NCBI GenBank assembly: GCA_036925085.1
Contig: JAUPFP010000004.1
Location: 1,254,001-1,318,000 of the forward strand
Direction of reading: 5' to 3'
DNA: 64,000 bases
Origin: Brachycybe producta
Lineage: Eukaryota; Arthropoda; Diplopoda; Playtdesmida; Andrognathidae
Program-made: the position numbers and the translations under genes
In this document: positions 24,232-35,780 of the stretch, in pieces
How the letters are laid out: the number at the start of each line of letters is the position of its first letter
Numbering within the stretch: position 1 is the stretch's first letter
The notes under the pieces: generated by a model
The model's input: the letters and a program-made list of their open reading frames with translations, nothing else
What the model was told of the DNA's origin: nothing
Databases searched by the model: none

Positions 24232-25605
24232 CTAGGAGTTATCACTGTCACTGGCAGAGCTGTTGTCAGTAGTGGCATCATCATGAGGAACAGGGTATCG
24301 GAAAACTGCTTCATTAGCGAACTCACGCAGTGCCTTCAAGTGTTCAGCTTGAAAGAGGACAGCTGGATGGATTGGCCAACTAAGATCAGTTCTAGTGGAC
24401 CACAAGATGAGTCGTTCACGTGCTGCAGTGCGAATGGGAAGCATACAATGGAACAGGATGTGCTGTAGAGTGTCCTCCTCACCAAGTTCGCATGGGCAAC
24501 AGCCGTCTGTAGTAGAGAGCCGAAAACGTTGGAGGTAGCAATTGAACGGACCATGCCCGGTCATCAACAAAACTATTTTCCCTGAGAAGATGTGGTGAGA
24601 ATGAGAATGCTCCAGTTGTGGAAGCAGCTCATGGACTTGACGGCCAGTATTAGAAAGGTTCCACAGTGACTGCCACTCCCGGTGTTCCCTAGCTCGGACT
24701 GTTGCCTGGAAGCTCGATATTGCGCGACTGTGAACTGCCACTGTAAGTGACGTAGTCCACAGCTTGGCAAGTTGGTCGGCACGCTCGTTCCAGGTGTGGC
24801 CAGCATGGGCTTTAATCCAGGCCAAGCGTATCTGCCTGCCATAACTCCCAAAGCGACGTATATCAGCATTTGCATGGTATGAATCAGCATGTGTGCTGGA
24901 TCCTAATGACACAACAGTTAGTGCAGATAATGAGTCAGAGCAGATCATTATGGTTGTCCCTCGCGGGGCACGCTCCCCGCCCATTTTAATTGCCATCCGG
25001 ATTGCTAAGAGCTCAGCCTGAAACACAGTACATTCATCCGGTAGACGGCACCCCCATGAGTGAAACTCGTGATTGCGGTTGGTTACTACAAATGCAGAGC
25101 CAACCTTATTGTCTCGTTTTGATCCATCGGTATAGATGCAGAAATCCACCTGTGTGCTTAATTCTGTAGTCCATTTTTCCACAGGGTATTCTTGCTGGAG
25201 TGCGGGGTGCATGGTATTCTTGATGGTTAAGGGGGTGTCCAGCAGTTCAGCGGATGCCTGGCGATGTTTCCAAAGTACGTGACGGCCGTGTGCAAGGATG
25301 AACACAGGTGGGCAGCCAGAAAGCACCTGAAGCGCCCTTGTCGGTGCTGTACGAAATGCCTTGGTTATTGCCAAAAGAAAGGGCCTCTGGGTAGCATCCA
25401 GAAGACGGGTGAGTGTTTCAGTAGATGCTCTGTTACCCCAGACTTCCGCCCCATAAAGCAGCATAGGGAGAAGTGCACGCCGATATACCTCCCGCAGCAC
25501 TGCCGGACTCATCCCCCATTCACGGCCACAGATAGCAAACAGGCGAGCAGCCATGCTTCCCACCCTCCCTTGGAGATATCGGATGTGAAGAGACCAGTCA
25601 AAGCG
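24232..25605 (-). pseudogene. LINE reverse transcriptase C-terminus plus RNase H (5'-truncated open frame)
   Basis: The frame is open from the truncation point at 25605 to a stop at 24232, about 457 codons with no internal stop or frameshift. Positions below count from the Val codon at 25563. LLPMLLYGAEVWG (about 31-43) is the thumb-side motif typical of LINE reverse transcriptases. RTAPTRALQVLSGCPP (71-86) is typical of R1-clade elements. The RNase H core shows YTDGS (Asp146), FQAELLA (Glu184), CSDSLSA (Asp210) and KAHAGH..NERAD (His253, Asp263), so all four acidic catalytic residues are present. A C-x2-C...H...C zinc-knuckle-like motif (CCPC at 355-358, H368, C373) follows. The intact frame suggests a fairly recent insertion. 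No promoter or endonuclease part remains, so it is presumably inactive. Confidence 0.88.
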
Positions 25606-26589
25606 TGGCCTTTTATGCCGTCAGACCAAGTAACAAACCCAAACAACCCAATTCATAAAAGGGCGGAACAAAAAAAATTCTAGTTTAATTTTGCTACTAT
25701 TATCATCCCCTCTCCTTTTTTATGTTTGAAAGAGAAAATGAGCGGTTCATTTTCTCTGGTGTGCGCATGCGCATCTTTTTTTTCCTTTTTTAATTCTTTT
25801 CATTTCAATTTCCGTCGCCCCCTCCCACTTTTCTCTCCCCTCGCTACACTTTCCAACCTTTTCCCCCTCTCCAATTTAATATCATGGGGTTCTTGGATGG
25901 GAAGGGTGCAACGTATAGTTGACCTTGAGAAAAAAAAACGGAAAAAAACGAGAGAGAAAAATCAAGCAGAAAATAGTAATAAAAGTTTTAGCTTTCAGTT
26001 CTGCTTTATTTTTAGCGTTCAAGAGTTTTCGCAAATTACAATTAAAAAAAATTCAAGGACAACATGTTTGCGTTTATAGAATAAAGAATAGGAAGATTGG
26101 AAATGTCAGGAAAACTGATGACGTGTCTCACAGACGCCTTCTTATTGGCTGATAACATATTTAATAAAACATGGAAGGACTGCCATAGTTTTTTTTTTCT
26201 GTCGACTTTCTGCCAAATATATAGAATTATTGAAATTTGATAAATCCCTATTTCATCGCGTTTTTTTCTAGTAAGATTTGATTTAGCATTTTAAATTACA
26301 AAAAACTGGAATTTCTTTATGATAATGACTTGTAAAAAGTTTCTTCAGGTTTAGATATTTTCCACATTTAATTTTAACACCTGCAGAAAGAAAAAAAATT
26401 ATAAGTAAAAAAATATTCTCGTATGAGAAAAATGAAACTTTAACAATTTTTTAAAACAAAAATTCATATGATTTACATCTAAACACGTTTTGGTTGCAAA
26501 ATTAATTTGGGTTAGCCTAATTATGAGGTTATATAATGTAACAATCAGTAACCTCATCTTTGATAAGTCTGTTGAATGAGAGTGGACAC

Positions 26590-26795
26590 ACAGGCATTTA
26601 GAAATCGGGAAGAACTTCAGTTGGCTCCGCCCTTGTTATGACAACCGGCAACTTCTAATTGGTTTGTTGTGTGGTTCGACGTTGAAAAGGGCGGAGCATG
26701 TGACGTCAGACTACATAACCAACCAATTAGAAGTTGCCGTTCGTCATAAAAAGGGCGGAGCCAACTGAAGTTCTTCCCGATTTCTAAATGCCTGT
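26590..26795. mobile_element. Mutator-like foldback MITE, copy D
   Basis: The terminal inverted repeats are nearly intact and AGTGGACAC is duplicated (26581-26589 and 26797-26805), with one extra base on the right. The centre holds GTGACGTCAGAC. It is the best-preserved copy together with C. Confidence 0.84.
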
Positions 26796-27635
26796 TAGTG
26801 GACACTGGTCAGTTATATTATTATTTACAATATAGTTTTGTTTCAGGTAGTAAAATCAAAAGCGTGGATAGAATTTAGGGCTTTTGATGATCTGATTAAA
26901 TTTCAGTTTCTATTTTTTTTTAGTTTTTTTCGCATCTAGTGATGTAACGTTAGTTGGTTGGAAAGAGATCACTCACTATTTCATTTTTCCTTCTCTCACG
27001 TAATATCATTGATTATTTTTTTATAAGAATTTCCTTTACCTTTTTTTATTTTAATCTAGAGATAAGAACCAACAGAATTAACCAAGAAAAAAAGGCTAAA
27101 CGTGAAATCTTAATGTTGTTGTTGTACCAGTTGGTAATTATCTTGTACAGAAAACACAAGACACGAGTTAGTAATATTAATATCTACAAGATTATAATAA
27201 TTTAAGAGCTAGATTTTTATTTGCCTTTTGGGAAAAGGGCGAGGTATCTTTTTCTTATGTTTGGTTCTTGGTTGTTGCATTTATTAAACAACCATTTTTG
27301 AAAAGTTTGTGTAGACAATATTTTTGAAGGCCTTCTTGGTGTTATTTATTTTTGATATAAAGTTTTCATAATTTTCATCTATTTTTTTTAAGCTGGACCC
27401 TTCCTTAGTTTCTGTCTGTCTGTTATTATATGTACACGTTATACATTATTCCCATTAACATTATAAAGCTGAAAGATTATTTTAAAGAACCAAAAAAACG
27501 TGGCTAGCAAAATGGACCTTATAGAATTCAATGAATGGTCTTAACTTTGGGTCACGAAAATTAGCATAATTCAAAATTGTATAAAATAAAAACACCTTTG
27601 AATATTGCAACAAAAAACAACACTTAATACCTGGG

Positions 27636-27812
27636 CCCTTGTTTCTCAAAATTCTATGGAGCCTTGTAAAGGACACACATTGCAAAATCACAATTTGTCA
27701 TTACGAATTGTTAATTCGTAATAACAAATTGTGAATTTTCTATGCATGTCCTGATCAGGGCTCCGTAGAGTTCACTTGTATTTACAAGACTTGTATTTTT
27801 TGAGAAACGGGA
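27636..27812. mobile_element. Inverted-repeat MITE with GGGCC(C)TGTTTCTCAAAA ends, copy 2
   Basis: GGGCCCTTGTTTCTCAAAA and TTTTTTGAGAAACGGGACC form the ends. The interior has the same CACAATTTGT...ACAAATTGTG palindrome and TGCATGTCCTGATCAGGGCT as copy 1. It lies 85 bp from element X copy 3. Confidence 0.72.
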
Positions 27813-27896
27813 CCCAGACCATATATAACATTCAAGAAGAGGTTACAACCATAATTAATTATTGGTAAAAATTCAACTTAAAGGCACTAATACCTA

Positions 27897-28181
27897 GTAC
27901 ACACTTGATAATTTAAATGCATTTAAATAATAAACGTGTTCTACAGAGGCCTGTGAAGGACAAAAAAACAATATGTTGAATTCAATTTATTCAGTTAATA
28001 ATCTGAAAATATTGAGTTAATACTTAAATTAAAATATATAAACTATTGAGATTGATTTAGTATTTCAATTTAAAATATTAATAATAAAGTCAATTTTTAT
28101 TTGGTGTTCATGTCCTTAACTGGATTCCGTATAATTCACCTAAACACATTTAATTTGAATTCGTTTAACTCATGTGTGTAC
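27897..28181. mobile_element. Inverted-repeat element X, copy 3
   Basis: This uninterrupted copy runs from GTACACACTTGATAATTT to AACTCATGTGTGTAC. The GTAC at each end is either a 4-bp duplication or part of the inverted repeat. It serves as the empty-site reference for the Helitron insertion in copy 2. Confidence 0.72.
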
Positions 28182-28185
28182 AAGG

Positions 28186-31100
28186 TGGCTAGAATTGAAA
28201 CCATGTTTTTAATGGAGTGATGCAGCCACGTGTTTTTTTTTGTGTTTTTTTTGTGCGTTTTATGTCGTTTATTTCTGCATGTGTGTTCTTGCCCCATTAT
28301 ACACAAACGTCTTACACAAAGAAAAAGGAACGGAAACATAAGAAAAATGGAAATAACATCATGGACAGTTTTTTTTCTTCCTTGAAATGGGAGACACCAA
28401 CTTAAAGAACAAATGAATCGTGTTACACAAAGTGTCTTCTTTCTTTCTTTCTTCTTCTTGTGTCAAGTCTGTGAAAATGTGTTTTTATCTATCTTTTAGA
28501 CCCCCATTTTCTTGTGGTTTAGTGTCATATACTTTTCTTTATCTATGTTTCTCGCTCTCTCTGTGTGTGTTGCTCAAGTTGAGACATAAGAACTCCAAAA
28601 ATTCACATTCTACAGAAAGAAAAAAATGAGCTTCTTTCTTCTCTTATCCATAAATAAGTAAAGAAGAAAAAAATAGGATTCCTATTTATCAATTACATCA
28701 ATTTGTTGCATATGGTTTTAAGCAACTTTGAAGAAAAATAATAACTAAGACATTCTTCTGAATGTGCATTTTTGTAAGCCACCATTTTTCAATAAAGAAA
28801 AGTCCACATGTTTGTAGGTTTTGGTAAAGCCTTTTAGGAGACACATTTACTGGAGTTTTCTCTCTCTGAACGGAAGTTTTTTTTTTTTTTGAGTGTTTGA
28901 GGAGGTTAGGTCAATTGGAGCAAGTGGACTGATGGTTACATCCGCTCTCATTTCAGACAGACAAAAAAGACACATTCTCTTCACACCAATAATATGAATT
29001 TCTATTGTTTGTTTTTTTATTAAAAAGAAAACAACAAAATATTTACATTCTTATAACAATTGTAAGCCACAATGTGGATGGATGTTGTTATTTTTAAGTT
29101 GTTTTACCAATATTAAGTAATTTGTTCATTAGTTATTTACTCTCTGAACCTCTTGTTTTAAGCAAAGACAACGGTTTTGTGTTTTTGTATGTTTGATGTG
29201 CCAAATTAACTCTTTATATTGCAACGTTGTACTTTGATCGTCATGTTTTGTGTGTGATGATTATATTTGAGGAACTTGAATCAACCGGAAGTGAACACCA
29301 TTGCATTTTTATCTAGTAGTTACTCATGCAGTAACTGGATATGAGTGTGTTTGACATATTTGTTTTCTAAAGTAGTTTAAAAAGTAATCCAGGTTCATTC
29401 ATTCAATCTGCAAAATTCTGCATCTCAGTGTTTGTTGTGTTATTTCTGTTTGGGGTTTGTCAGGTTTTTGTTTTAATTTACTGTTCAAAAATCACACAAC
29501 ATGGAAAATGTTTCTGGAATACGAAACATTTGTGGTAGATACTGTGTTGCGGTACTACTCTCCTCCTCCTTCTCAACAACCATTACTTTCTTATCTTATT
29601 ACATACAGTAGAATAAAGACAAATGTTAAATCAAGTCATTTTACAGAATCACCAGTAAATGTTAAAAAACCTGCCAAAATTAAGCTATAAATCCGAACAA
29701 TTTAATTGTTTCTAATTATTCAGAATGTCTTAACACCAAGTTAATCTACATTAAAATCTTTAACAATAGGTTTTTGTTTTGTTTTAAGACACAATACACA
29801 TTACTTAAAAAGCCTCGCTGTGTGGAATTGGTGACATTGCAGCATTTACTAGTAATTGTGCAAAATAACTTGATATTCCACTTTGACGGGTAAACATATA
29901 TATAGATTCCCCCCTTTCCTAAAATTGTCGCTCTCTCTCTCCACTCCTGCTTCTTATTTACCCATCTCCCCATACTCCATTTGCTTTTTCACTATCCCCC
30001 CCCCCCCCCTTCTTTCAAAAATCTAATGTATATGTCGCATCCATTTGATGTAATTGTCCATTACACGAAATGAACATCAGTTGGCCTGATGCAAAACGCG
30101 AAATGGGACATACATTTCGTGTAATGGACAATTACATCAAATGGTTGCAAAATACATATTGAAGTGGTTCCTTTTTTCCCCATTCCACCCCAGTGCTTTT
30201 TTTATATGAAAGACTGTGGCGGGGAGAAGCCTTTTATACACAAAGCCTATGGAGACTGGAATATCTTTTTTATTTTGCTTTTTTTTCTTCCCCCAAATGT
30301 TGTTGCATTCATTTTTTTCTCTCATTCTGATCTGCACCTATCTTTGATTATTATTCTATCCCTCCCCCTCCTCTTACATACTGTATACACTGCACACCCT
30401 CATTTCTCGTTTCCTACTTTATAAAATAACACATTTGTTGTAGTCAATACCTGAATTATGTGATTATCTTACTTTGTTACAATGTGATCTGACTCACTTT
30501 TAAGCGTAAAAGTGGGATTTTATATTATTTTCTTACAAAAAAGACCTCTTCAGTTACTTTAAATTAATTTATTAACTATTGATTTAAACAGAAAAATGTA
30601 GTTAACAATTTTTTAGTCAAGGAACCTGGTTAGAGATTAAGTTATAGGTCTGCATGAATCCTGTTCTGGATGCTAGTTTGAAATGTTGCCTTTGAATTCT
30701 AGTCTCAACCAGGTTTTTGAGTGAAAAATCAGGGACGGATTAATTTATGATTTAAACCAGTTTGGATTCTTCCTTCCCAATTAAAATGAAATGTGGTTTA
30801 GGTTATGACTTAAATTTTAAATAAAATGGTAATACCATTAAAAATCAAGTGATTTAAATCGCATTTTGGAATTTGGTTTTTGCAGAATTTTGTCTTATTT
30901 TTTTTAAAGTATTTTTCTCTCTCTTATGAAATGATTTTTTTAATCATTTTATTAATAATATTATTGATAAGTGCATAAACAGATTGAACACTGTCGCGAA
31001 TGGATTTCCAGTAATTACTGAAGAAATAACTAGTTTTTATCTTTTGATAAAACTAGAATTGACTGATTTCAGTTATTTACTATAATTCAAAAGAACAGAT

Positions 31101-31279
31101 AAACGAACGCCTCCACTTTTCAGTTTTTCGTTGAGTTCAATCAAAGAGCAACAGTTTTCTAATCAAAATAATTTTTCTGTTGATTTTTTTTAAAATAAGA
31201 GAATAGGATAAATAAGGGTGTGGGTAGAGAGTAAAATTGGATCAACATTTGTTTCCACTTGTGAGAATTTTTTTTTAGA
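28186..31279. other. Non-genic stretch upstream of the gene
   Basis: AT-rich and pyrimidine-rich sequence. It contains the snap-back MITE at 30031-30145, a poly-C run (29997-30010) and a degenerate CTGGTTAGAG foldback (30625-30718). No host exon was recognised. Confidence 0.6.
30031..30145. mobile_element. Snap-back MITE with TGTAATTGTCCATTACACGA arms, copy 1
   Basis: CATTTGATGTAATTGTCCAT (30040 onward) through ACGAAATG is matched perfectly by its inverse ending at 30141, about 31 bp per arm around a 40-base centre with AAAACGCGAAA. It is nearly identical in plan to 39225-39370. Confidence 0.75.
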
Positions 31280-31378
31280 ATATAATGAAGTTAGTATACT
31301 CTAAATATAATATATATAAAAAAATCCTTTGTTATATTGAGGGATGTTGTTGGTTCACTCATAAACGTTTATTATCAT

Positions 31379-31411
<33 letters not shown>

Positions 31412-32523
31412 TTTTTTTTTGTTCGATATATATTTTTTTAAGCTTAACAAAATACTCTCCTCCTCCGCCTTCTCCAATTCTGAATCTCGGTCTGAGTTTT
31501 GCTATTGTTGGAAGTTTTAGTGTTGTTGATGACGGAAAAAACATAACAATAGTCACTCACACATAACACGGACCTGCGATTGAAAGTGTAGAGTAGTAAG
31601 TCTGGTGTGTGTGAGGAGTATAGTAGGCTGGTTATATATTATTATTATTATAAGCAATCTTGTGTGTTGGGTGTTAATACCACATAAATATATAAGCCAC
31701 ATACTGTTGTTGTGTTAATGTGAGAAATAGATCATAATTTTATTAAGGGGGAGTAGGAGTTGTTAATGATTATTTGGAAGGCGCGAGTGTGAAGGAGTTT
31801 TTCAATCTAGAAAAAAATATATATATACATTTAAATTAATAATTATTGATCTAGTTTAATCTGTTTCCAACGTGTTCAAGCATTATATAAACAGTTTTTT
31901 TGGATGAGTTTTGTTTTTTTGGTGCCATAAAAATGATCATTTTTGGTGTCTTAATAACTTCATGGAGTTAAAGTGTAAAGTTGAGTGAATTTGTGTCTTA
32001 CTACTGCTGCTCTTATAGGCTTCAATGTAATTATAAATTTCTAATTTAATCAAGTTGGAGTTTTTAACCCTTTTTGTCTTCAATACTTCAGTCTTATATA
32101 CTGTATATTGTGAGTGTTTCATCATCATCATCTTGTTCGTTGTCGCCACTATCTCTTGATAAGAGTGTCACTGGTAGAGAGAGACATACGCAACTGAAAG
32201 AGAGAGATATCTAAGGGGGGAAAAAAAGATCGTTATTACCGCATGATGCAAAAGAAAGATATTGTCAGTTTCAGTTTGGTCTACGGTTAGGAATCATCAT
32301 CATCATCATCATTGCCTGCAGTTGGCAATTCTTCTTCGGTTCTTTCTGTGTTTGGTTTTCATTCCTCTTCAAGCATTGATTTTTTGTTATAAGTTCTATG
32401 TTGTTACTCTACTTAGATTATGGTGGTTAATTTTTTGGGGTTTTTTTTTTCTCTCTTCTTGTTCTGATTATGGAATGTTTTAACTTAATTACATTTTTAA
32501 AACTATAAAAAGTAATATCAACA
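31280..32523 (+). promoter_or_regulatory. Presumed promoter/5' UTR region of the short PDZ-GEF isoform
   Basis: This non-coding stretch lies immediately upstream of the exon-1 ATG. It holds a GA tract (31380-31409), which in arthropods can bind GAGA-type factors, a TCAGTTT initiator-like string near 32264, and a TATAAAAAG string at 32504-32512. The latter is too close to the ATG to position a start upstream of it. A CTACTTAG near 32408-32417 could be a splice acceptor that would give this exon a spliced 5' UTR. None of these motifs is proof of a promoter; the assignment rests on position. Confidence 0.3.
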
Positions 32524-32597
32524 ATGGACTCATTACGTCGTTGGCATTCATTTCGTGATCAAAGACCAAATTTACCAAGGAGACGATTTTCAGTTTG
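32524..32597 (+). CDS. PDZ-GEF: PDZ-GEF (RAPGEF2/6-like), first coding exon, probable alternative N-terminus
   Basis: The exon starts at an ATG in a strong context (A at -3, G at +4), with an in-frame TAA about 15 bases upstream. It encodes 24 residues plus two bases, MDSLRRWHSFRDQRPNLPRR then RFSV. It ends TTTG|GTAAG, a good donor, in phase 2. Joining it to 43153 gives a TG|T Cys codon and leads straight into FGKR of the next exon, so the frame is preserved. Seven of 24 residues are Arg. RRFSV fits the PKA consensus RRxS followed by a hydrophobic residue. In known PDZ-GEFs the matching position is preceded by the beta-strands of the first cyclic-nucleotide-binding-like domain; these are absent here, so I infer an alternative first exon. 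Reading through the donor adds only Trp and then a stop. The first-exon status is an inference, because upstream exons could lie outside the window. Confidence 0.75.
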
Positions 32598-32654
32598 GTA
32601 AGATTTTTTTTAAATAAATATGTATATTCTGACCATAAATTGGTTCTGGTTCAC

Positions 32655-32936
32655 TACAGCTACCAAAGCTCAGAACAGCTACCTGGGTCACTACAGCTAC
32701 CAAAAAAATAGAAGCCTTTTTTCCCTTAACGTAATGAAATGTAACCTAACAAAATCGAACCTTAACTTAATGAAACCGAACTTAATCTAAACTAACCTTA
32801 GAAACCCAGGTAGCTGTAGTGACCCTATCAATGAAAAAAAGGTCTATATTTTTGTGGTATCTGTAATATCCTTGATAGCTGCAGTGACTCAGTTAGCGGC
32901 ATTGACCCAGGTAGCTGTACTGAGCCTTAGTCCCCT
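32655..32936. repeat. Foldback with TACCTGGGTCACTACAGCTA arms, just inside intron 1
   Basis: TACCTGGGTCACTACAGCTA at 32680 is inverted at 32806-32823 (CCCAGGTAGCTGTAGTGACC) and again, degenerate, at 32907-32930. It starts 58 bases after exon 1's donor. Confidence 0.65.
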
Positions 32937-35499
32937 TAAATCAGTACCAGATTTATCTTACATTTTACAAATGGTATTTATTTTTATCAAAACGTATGTC
33001 AGATGTTTAGAATGTTTTGTCTCCAGAGAGATAGAAAGTAAACACTGTATTTGTAATTATATATTATAAATTATGTAAATGTATGGTCAACAATTGTCTT
33101 TTCCAATGATGGATTGTTGAAAATGTTTGTATAATATACGGTAATGTGTGTAGTGTCTTTGGTGTGTGTGTCTACTTTTGTATCTAGTCAGGTGGCATTT
33201 GACATTTGCTAACATAGATGAGAGAGAGAGACACATGCTACTACCCTCTACATTTTTAATGATGATAGGTGTTTCATTAATTATTAATATTTAGTAATGC
33301 GCCAATAGCTTATTTTGAGTAGAGGCATCACTGTATGTGTAAGTGTACTACCAAGTATACACAGTAAGTGAGAAATGGATTTAATATAATTCCAACAAAT
33401 ATGACTTAACCATTGTTAAGTGCTTTAGTCTCTTAAGCACGATGTGTCAAACTCAATTGTGAGTTTCGAGACTCACGTCTCTACTTTATACTTGAGTTAA
33501 GTATCGGAAACTAAGTTTTGAACAAACTAAAACTGAATGAGAACTACATGAAACATGTTGCAAACTGAAAAATAGTTCTAATTCTCGAACAAACTAAGTG
33601 AATAAGGGGCAATATAAGATCATTTTTCTGAAATTCGACAAAGGACCTCCTCAACTTGATAATGTTCCTGAACTGAAGAAGAAAGGTTTATTACTGAATG
33701 TGAACAGTGCCAAAAAAAATAAGTCTTATCTAAAGAAAATTGTAAATTTTGACATATATAGCTAATTTGAACAAAGGAGATAAACTTAAAAAATGGCTGA
33801 AGTGCATAATGGACCATATAATAAAATGTAAGTTTTGACAAATGGTGATTGGTTGATTTTCTTGCAGTTCAGAAGAAATTTAAAGTGTTAGAACTGAATC
33901 ACTTAATAGTATTTTTCTATTGATATTTTTCAAAATAAACTTTTATAAATTAGAATTAACAAAATATACTTAAAAGTTGGTTCAATTTGAAACTGTCATA
34001 AAAAGCTTATTTTAAAAGATACATCAACATGAAAATAATCTTAAGGGTTGTTTTTTTAATGATTGGTTAAGTCAAAGGTTGTGCTAATTAAACGTTGATG
34101 AGTTTAGCAAAGGCTTTGACTTAGGGTCATATTTCTTAATGAATACTAAGTCAGTGAGTGATTTCCATTGAAATATAGTATTTCCTAAACTCTGGGGGAA
34201 TCTGACGGGCGCATATTAGGTTTAACTGGGATAAATTTACAAATTTTAACAAACTTTTGTAAATTCTCGCGGAACCCCTGGTTGGATGGATGGAAATCAC
34301 TGCCCCTAAGTGATTAGGCTACGTTTTTAGTTTCTAGTTCTCTTCATTTTATTCTTGAAAGACATAATTAGAATTCGAATGGAGTTTAGACATTAAAACT
34401 AACTTAAATTATTTTAGAACGTTTTATGTTCTTTGAAATATAGCTAGGTGCTATTTTAATGATTTTGGTTAACAATTTGTTTAAATTGCGTTTGTATATG
34501 TGTTTCAAGTATCTTTAGGGGATTAGAGACTTGCGTGTGTGTTTTTGTTGTTGAAAAACACAGTCCATTTCCTTTGGAAGAAGAGGTTGTCTTTATATTA
34601 AATCTACTTTATGAAATTATTATTGGACGTTGGGATGCGAATGGATCTTACTTTCTCAGTGTCATTAATAAATAATGACCATTAAATGTGTTTGTGTGTA
34701 GAGAGAGAGTAGTAGGTTAACATTTAACTGAGTTAACTCTCGCATCCTACGTTATTATATTAAAGGTCAGAAAAATATGGGAAAGGAAATTACTGTTAAT
34801 AATATTTAGGTATTTTCTAAAATTAGAGAGAAAGTGAGAGTTGTATTTTGATTGGTGGTTGTTTTTTTTTTGTTGGAAAGTTACACCCTTCTTTTTTTAA
34901 TGTAGTTGTGTGTTGTACAGTAAAGGTTTGTTGGCCATGAAAATCTAGTTGAAAATGTTTTCGAATGAGTCACAGGAAGTATATAGACTTATGATGATTA
35001 TGATTATTATTATATGTGACGACGTTGTGACGACTTTTATTTTTTTATTTGCAAATTTTGTTTTGATGTTCATCCATCCTCATGTTAATAGAAACACACA
35101 GAAAGACAAGAAAAACAAATTGCAGACATTTTAATCTCCATAATTTATCAGGGTGACTGACTGATTTTCATTTTTTTGTGGGGATTTTTTTTTTTTTTTT
35201 GAAAATTAAAATCGATTCATTTGATTTTTAAAATTGGATTTTTGTGATTTAAATTGGATTTTTTTTTGGATTTAAATAAGTTTATTAGTTTTTATATAAT
35301 TTATTTTGCACGAATTTCGCATTATAACTTAGTAGGTTTTATTTGTGACTGTGTTGTCATTGAGAATGTAACCTTTTATACAATAATTATTAAAAATGAA
35401 AATTGTAGAAATTGTGTGATTTATATAAAGGAGAAAATATACAAAAATAAATGGACATTAATAATTGTTAAGGTGTGTAAATGCCTCTCCGAACTATTG

Positions 35500-35780
35500 A
35501 TTATACTATACTGTCTTTCAGGTACAAGAATGAAAAAATCATGAAATGTGGTTTAGATTTAGAAACTAGAATGGTAGCTCAGTCACTTAAGAATATTTTC
35601 ATGTTGATTGGTATCTTTCAAAATAAGCTTTTTTATGTGAGTTCGTCAATTTCAAAACCTTAAACAGAAAGATAGTAACATTAAAAATACTCTTTTAAGT
35701 GATTGAGCGACCCTTCTAGCTTTTAAAAGGCTTTCTAGTTGCACTTAATTTTGTTCTTCTAAAAGACAAAATTCGATTAA
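35500..35780. mobile_element. TAGAAACTAG foldback family, representative copy (intron 1)
   Basis: TAGAAACTAGAATGGTAGCT with CACTTAAGAATATTTTC, and TATCTTTCAAAATAAGC, are mirrored on the right by TTTAAGTGATTGAGCGACCC and TTCTAGC..., giving a stem-loop of about 280 bp. Further copies or parts are listed separately. Confidence 0.65.

Larger units (their letters stand above)
23834..25621 (-). mobile_element. 5'-truncated R1-type non-LTR retrotransposon (LINE) with target-site duplication
   Basis: A minus-strand insertion of about 1.76 kb is flanked by a 16-bp direct repeat, TGGCCTTTTATGCCGT, at 23834-23849 and 25606-25621. The body (23850-25605) encodes only the last part of the reverse transcriptase, an RNase H domain and a C-terminal Cys-rich motif, so the element is 5'-truncated, as is usual for target-primed reverse transcription. 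The 3' UTR lies at 23850-24231, contains a 96-bp tandem duplication (units starting about 24011 and 24107) and ends without a clear poly(A) tail. The insertion landed inside a small inverted-repeat element, which itself interrupts a Helitron-like copy. Confidence 0.88.
23756..25935 (-). mobile_element. Helitron-like element, copy 3, interrupted by nested insertions
   Basis: The CTAG-plus-hairpin end is at 23756-23785. The shared interior resumes at 25760 with TGCGCATGCGCA, the pyrimidine-rich run and TTGACCTTGAGAAAAAAAA. Between them lie a small inverted-repeat element and, inside that, the LINE. The TC end is not recognisable. In copy 1 the same two landmarks are 51 bases apart, against about 2 kb here. 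Confidence 0.68.

Noticed and set aside
24211..24468. Plus-strand frame opposite the LINE
   Set aside because: Antisense shadow of the RNase H frame, whose catalytic motifs are clear on the minus strand.
25726..26152. Plus-strand frames after the LINE
   Set aside because: They run through the pyrimidine-rich interior of Helitron copy 3, which is also found non-coding at 11700-11870.
32504..32512. TATAAAAAG as the TATA box of the short isoform
   Set aside because: It lies about 12 bases from the ATG, so a start site about 30 bases downstream would exclude that ATG.
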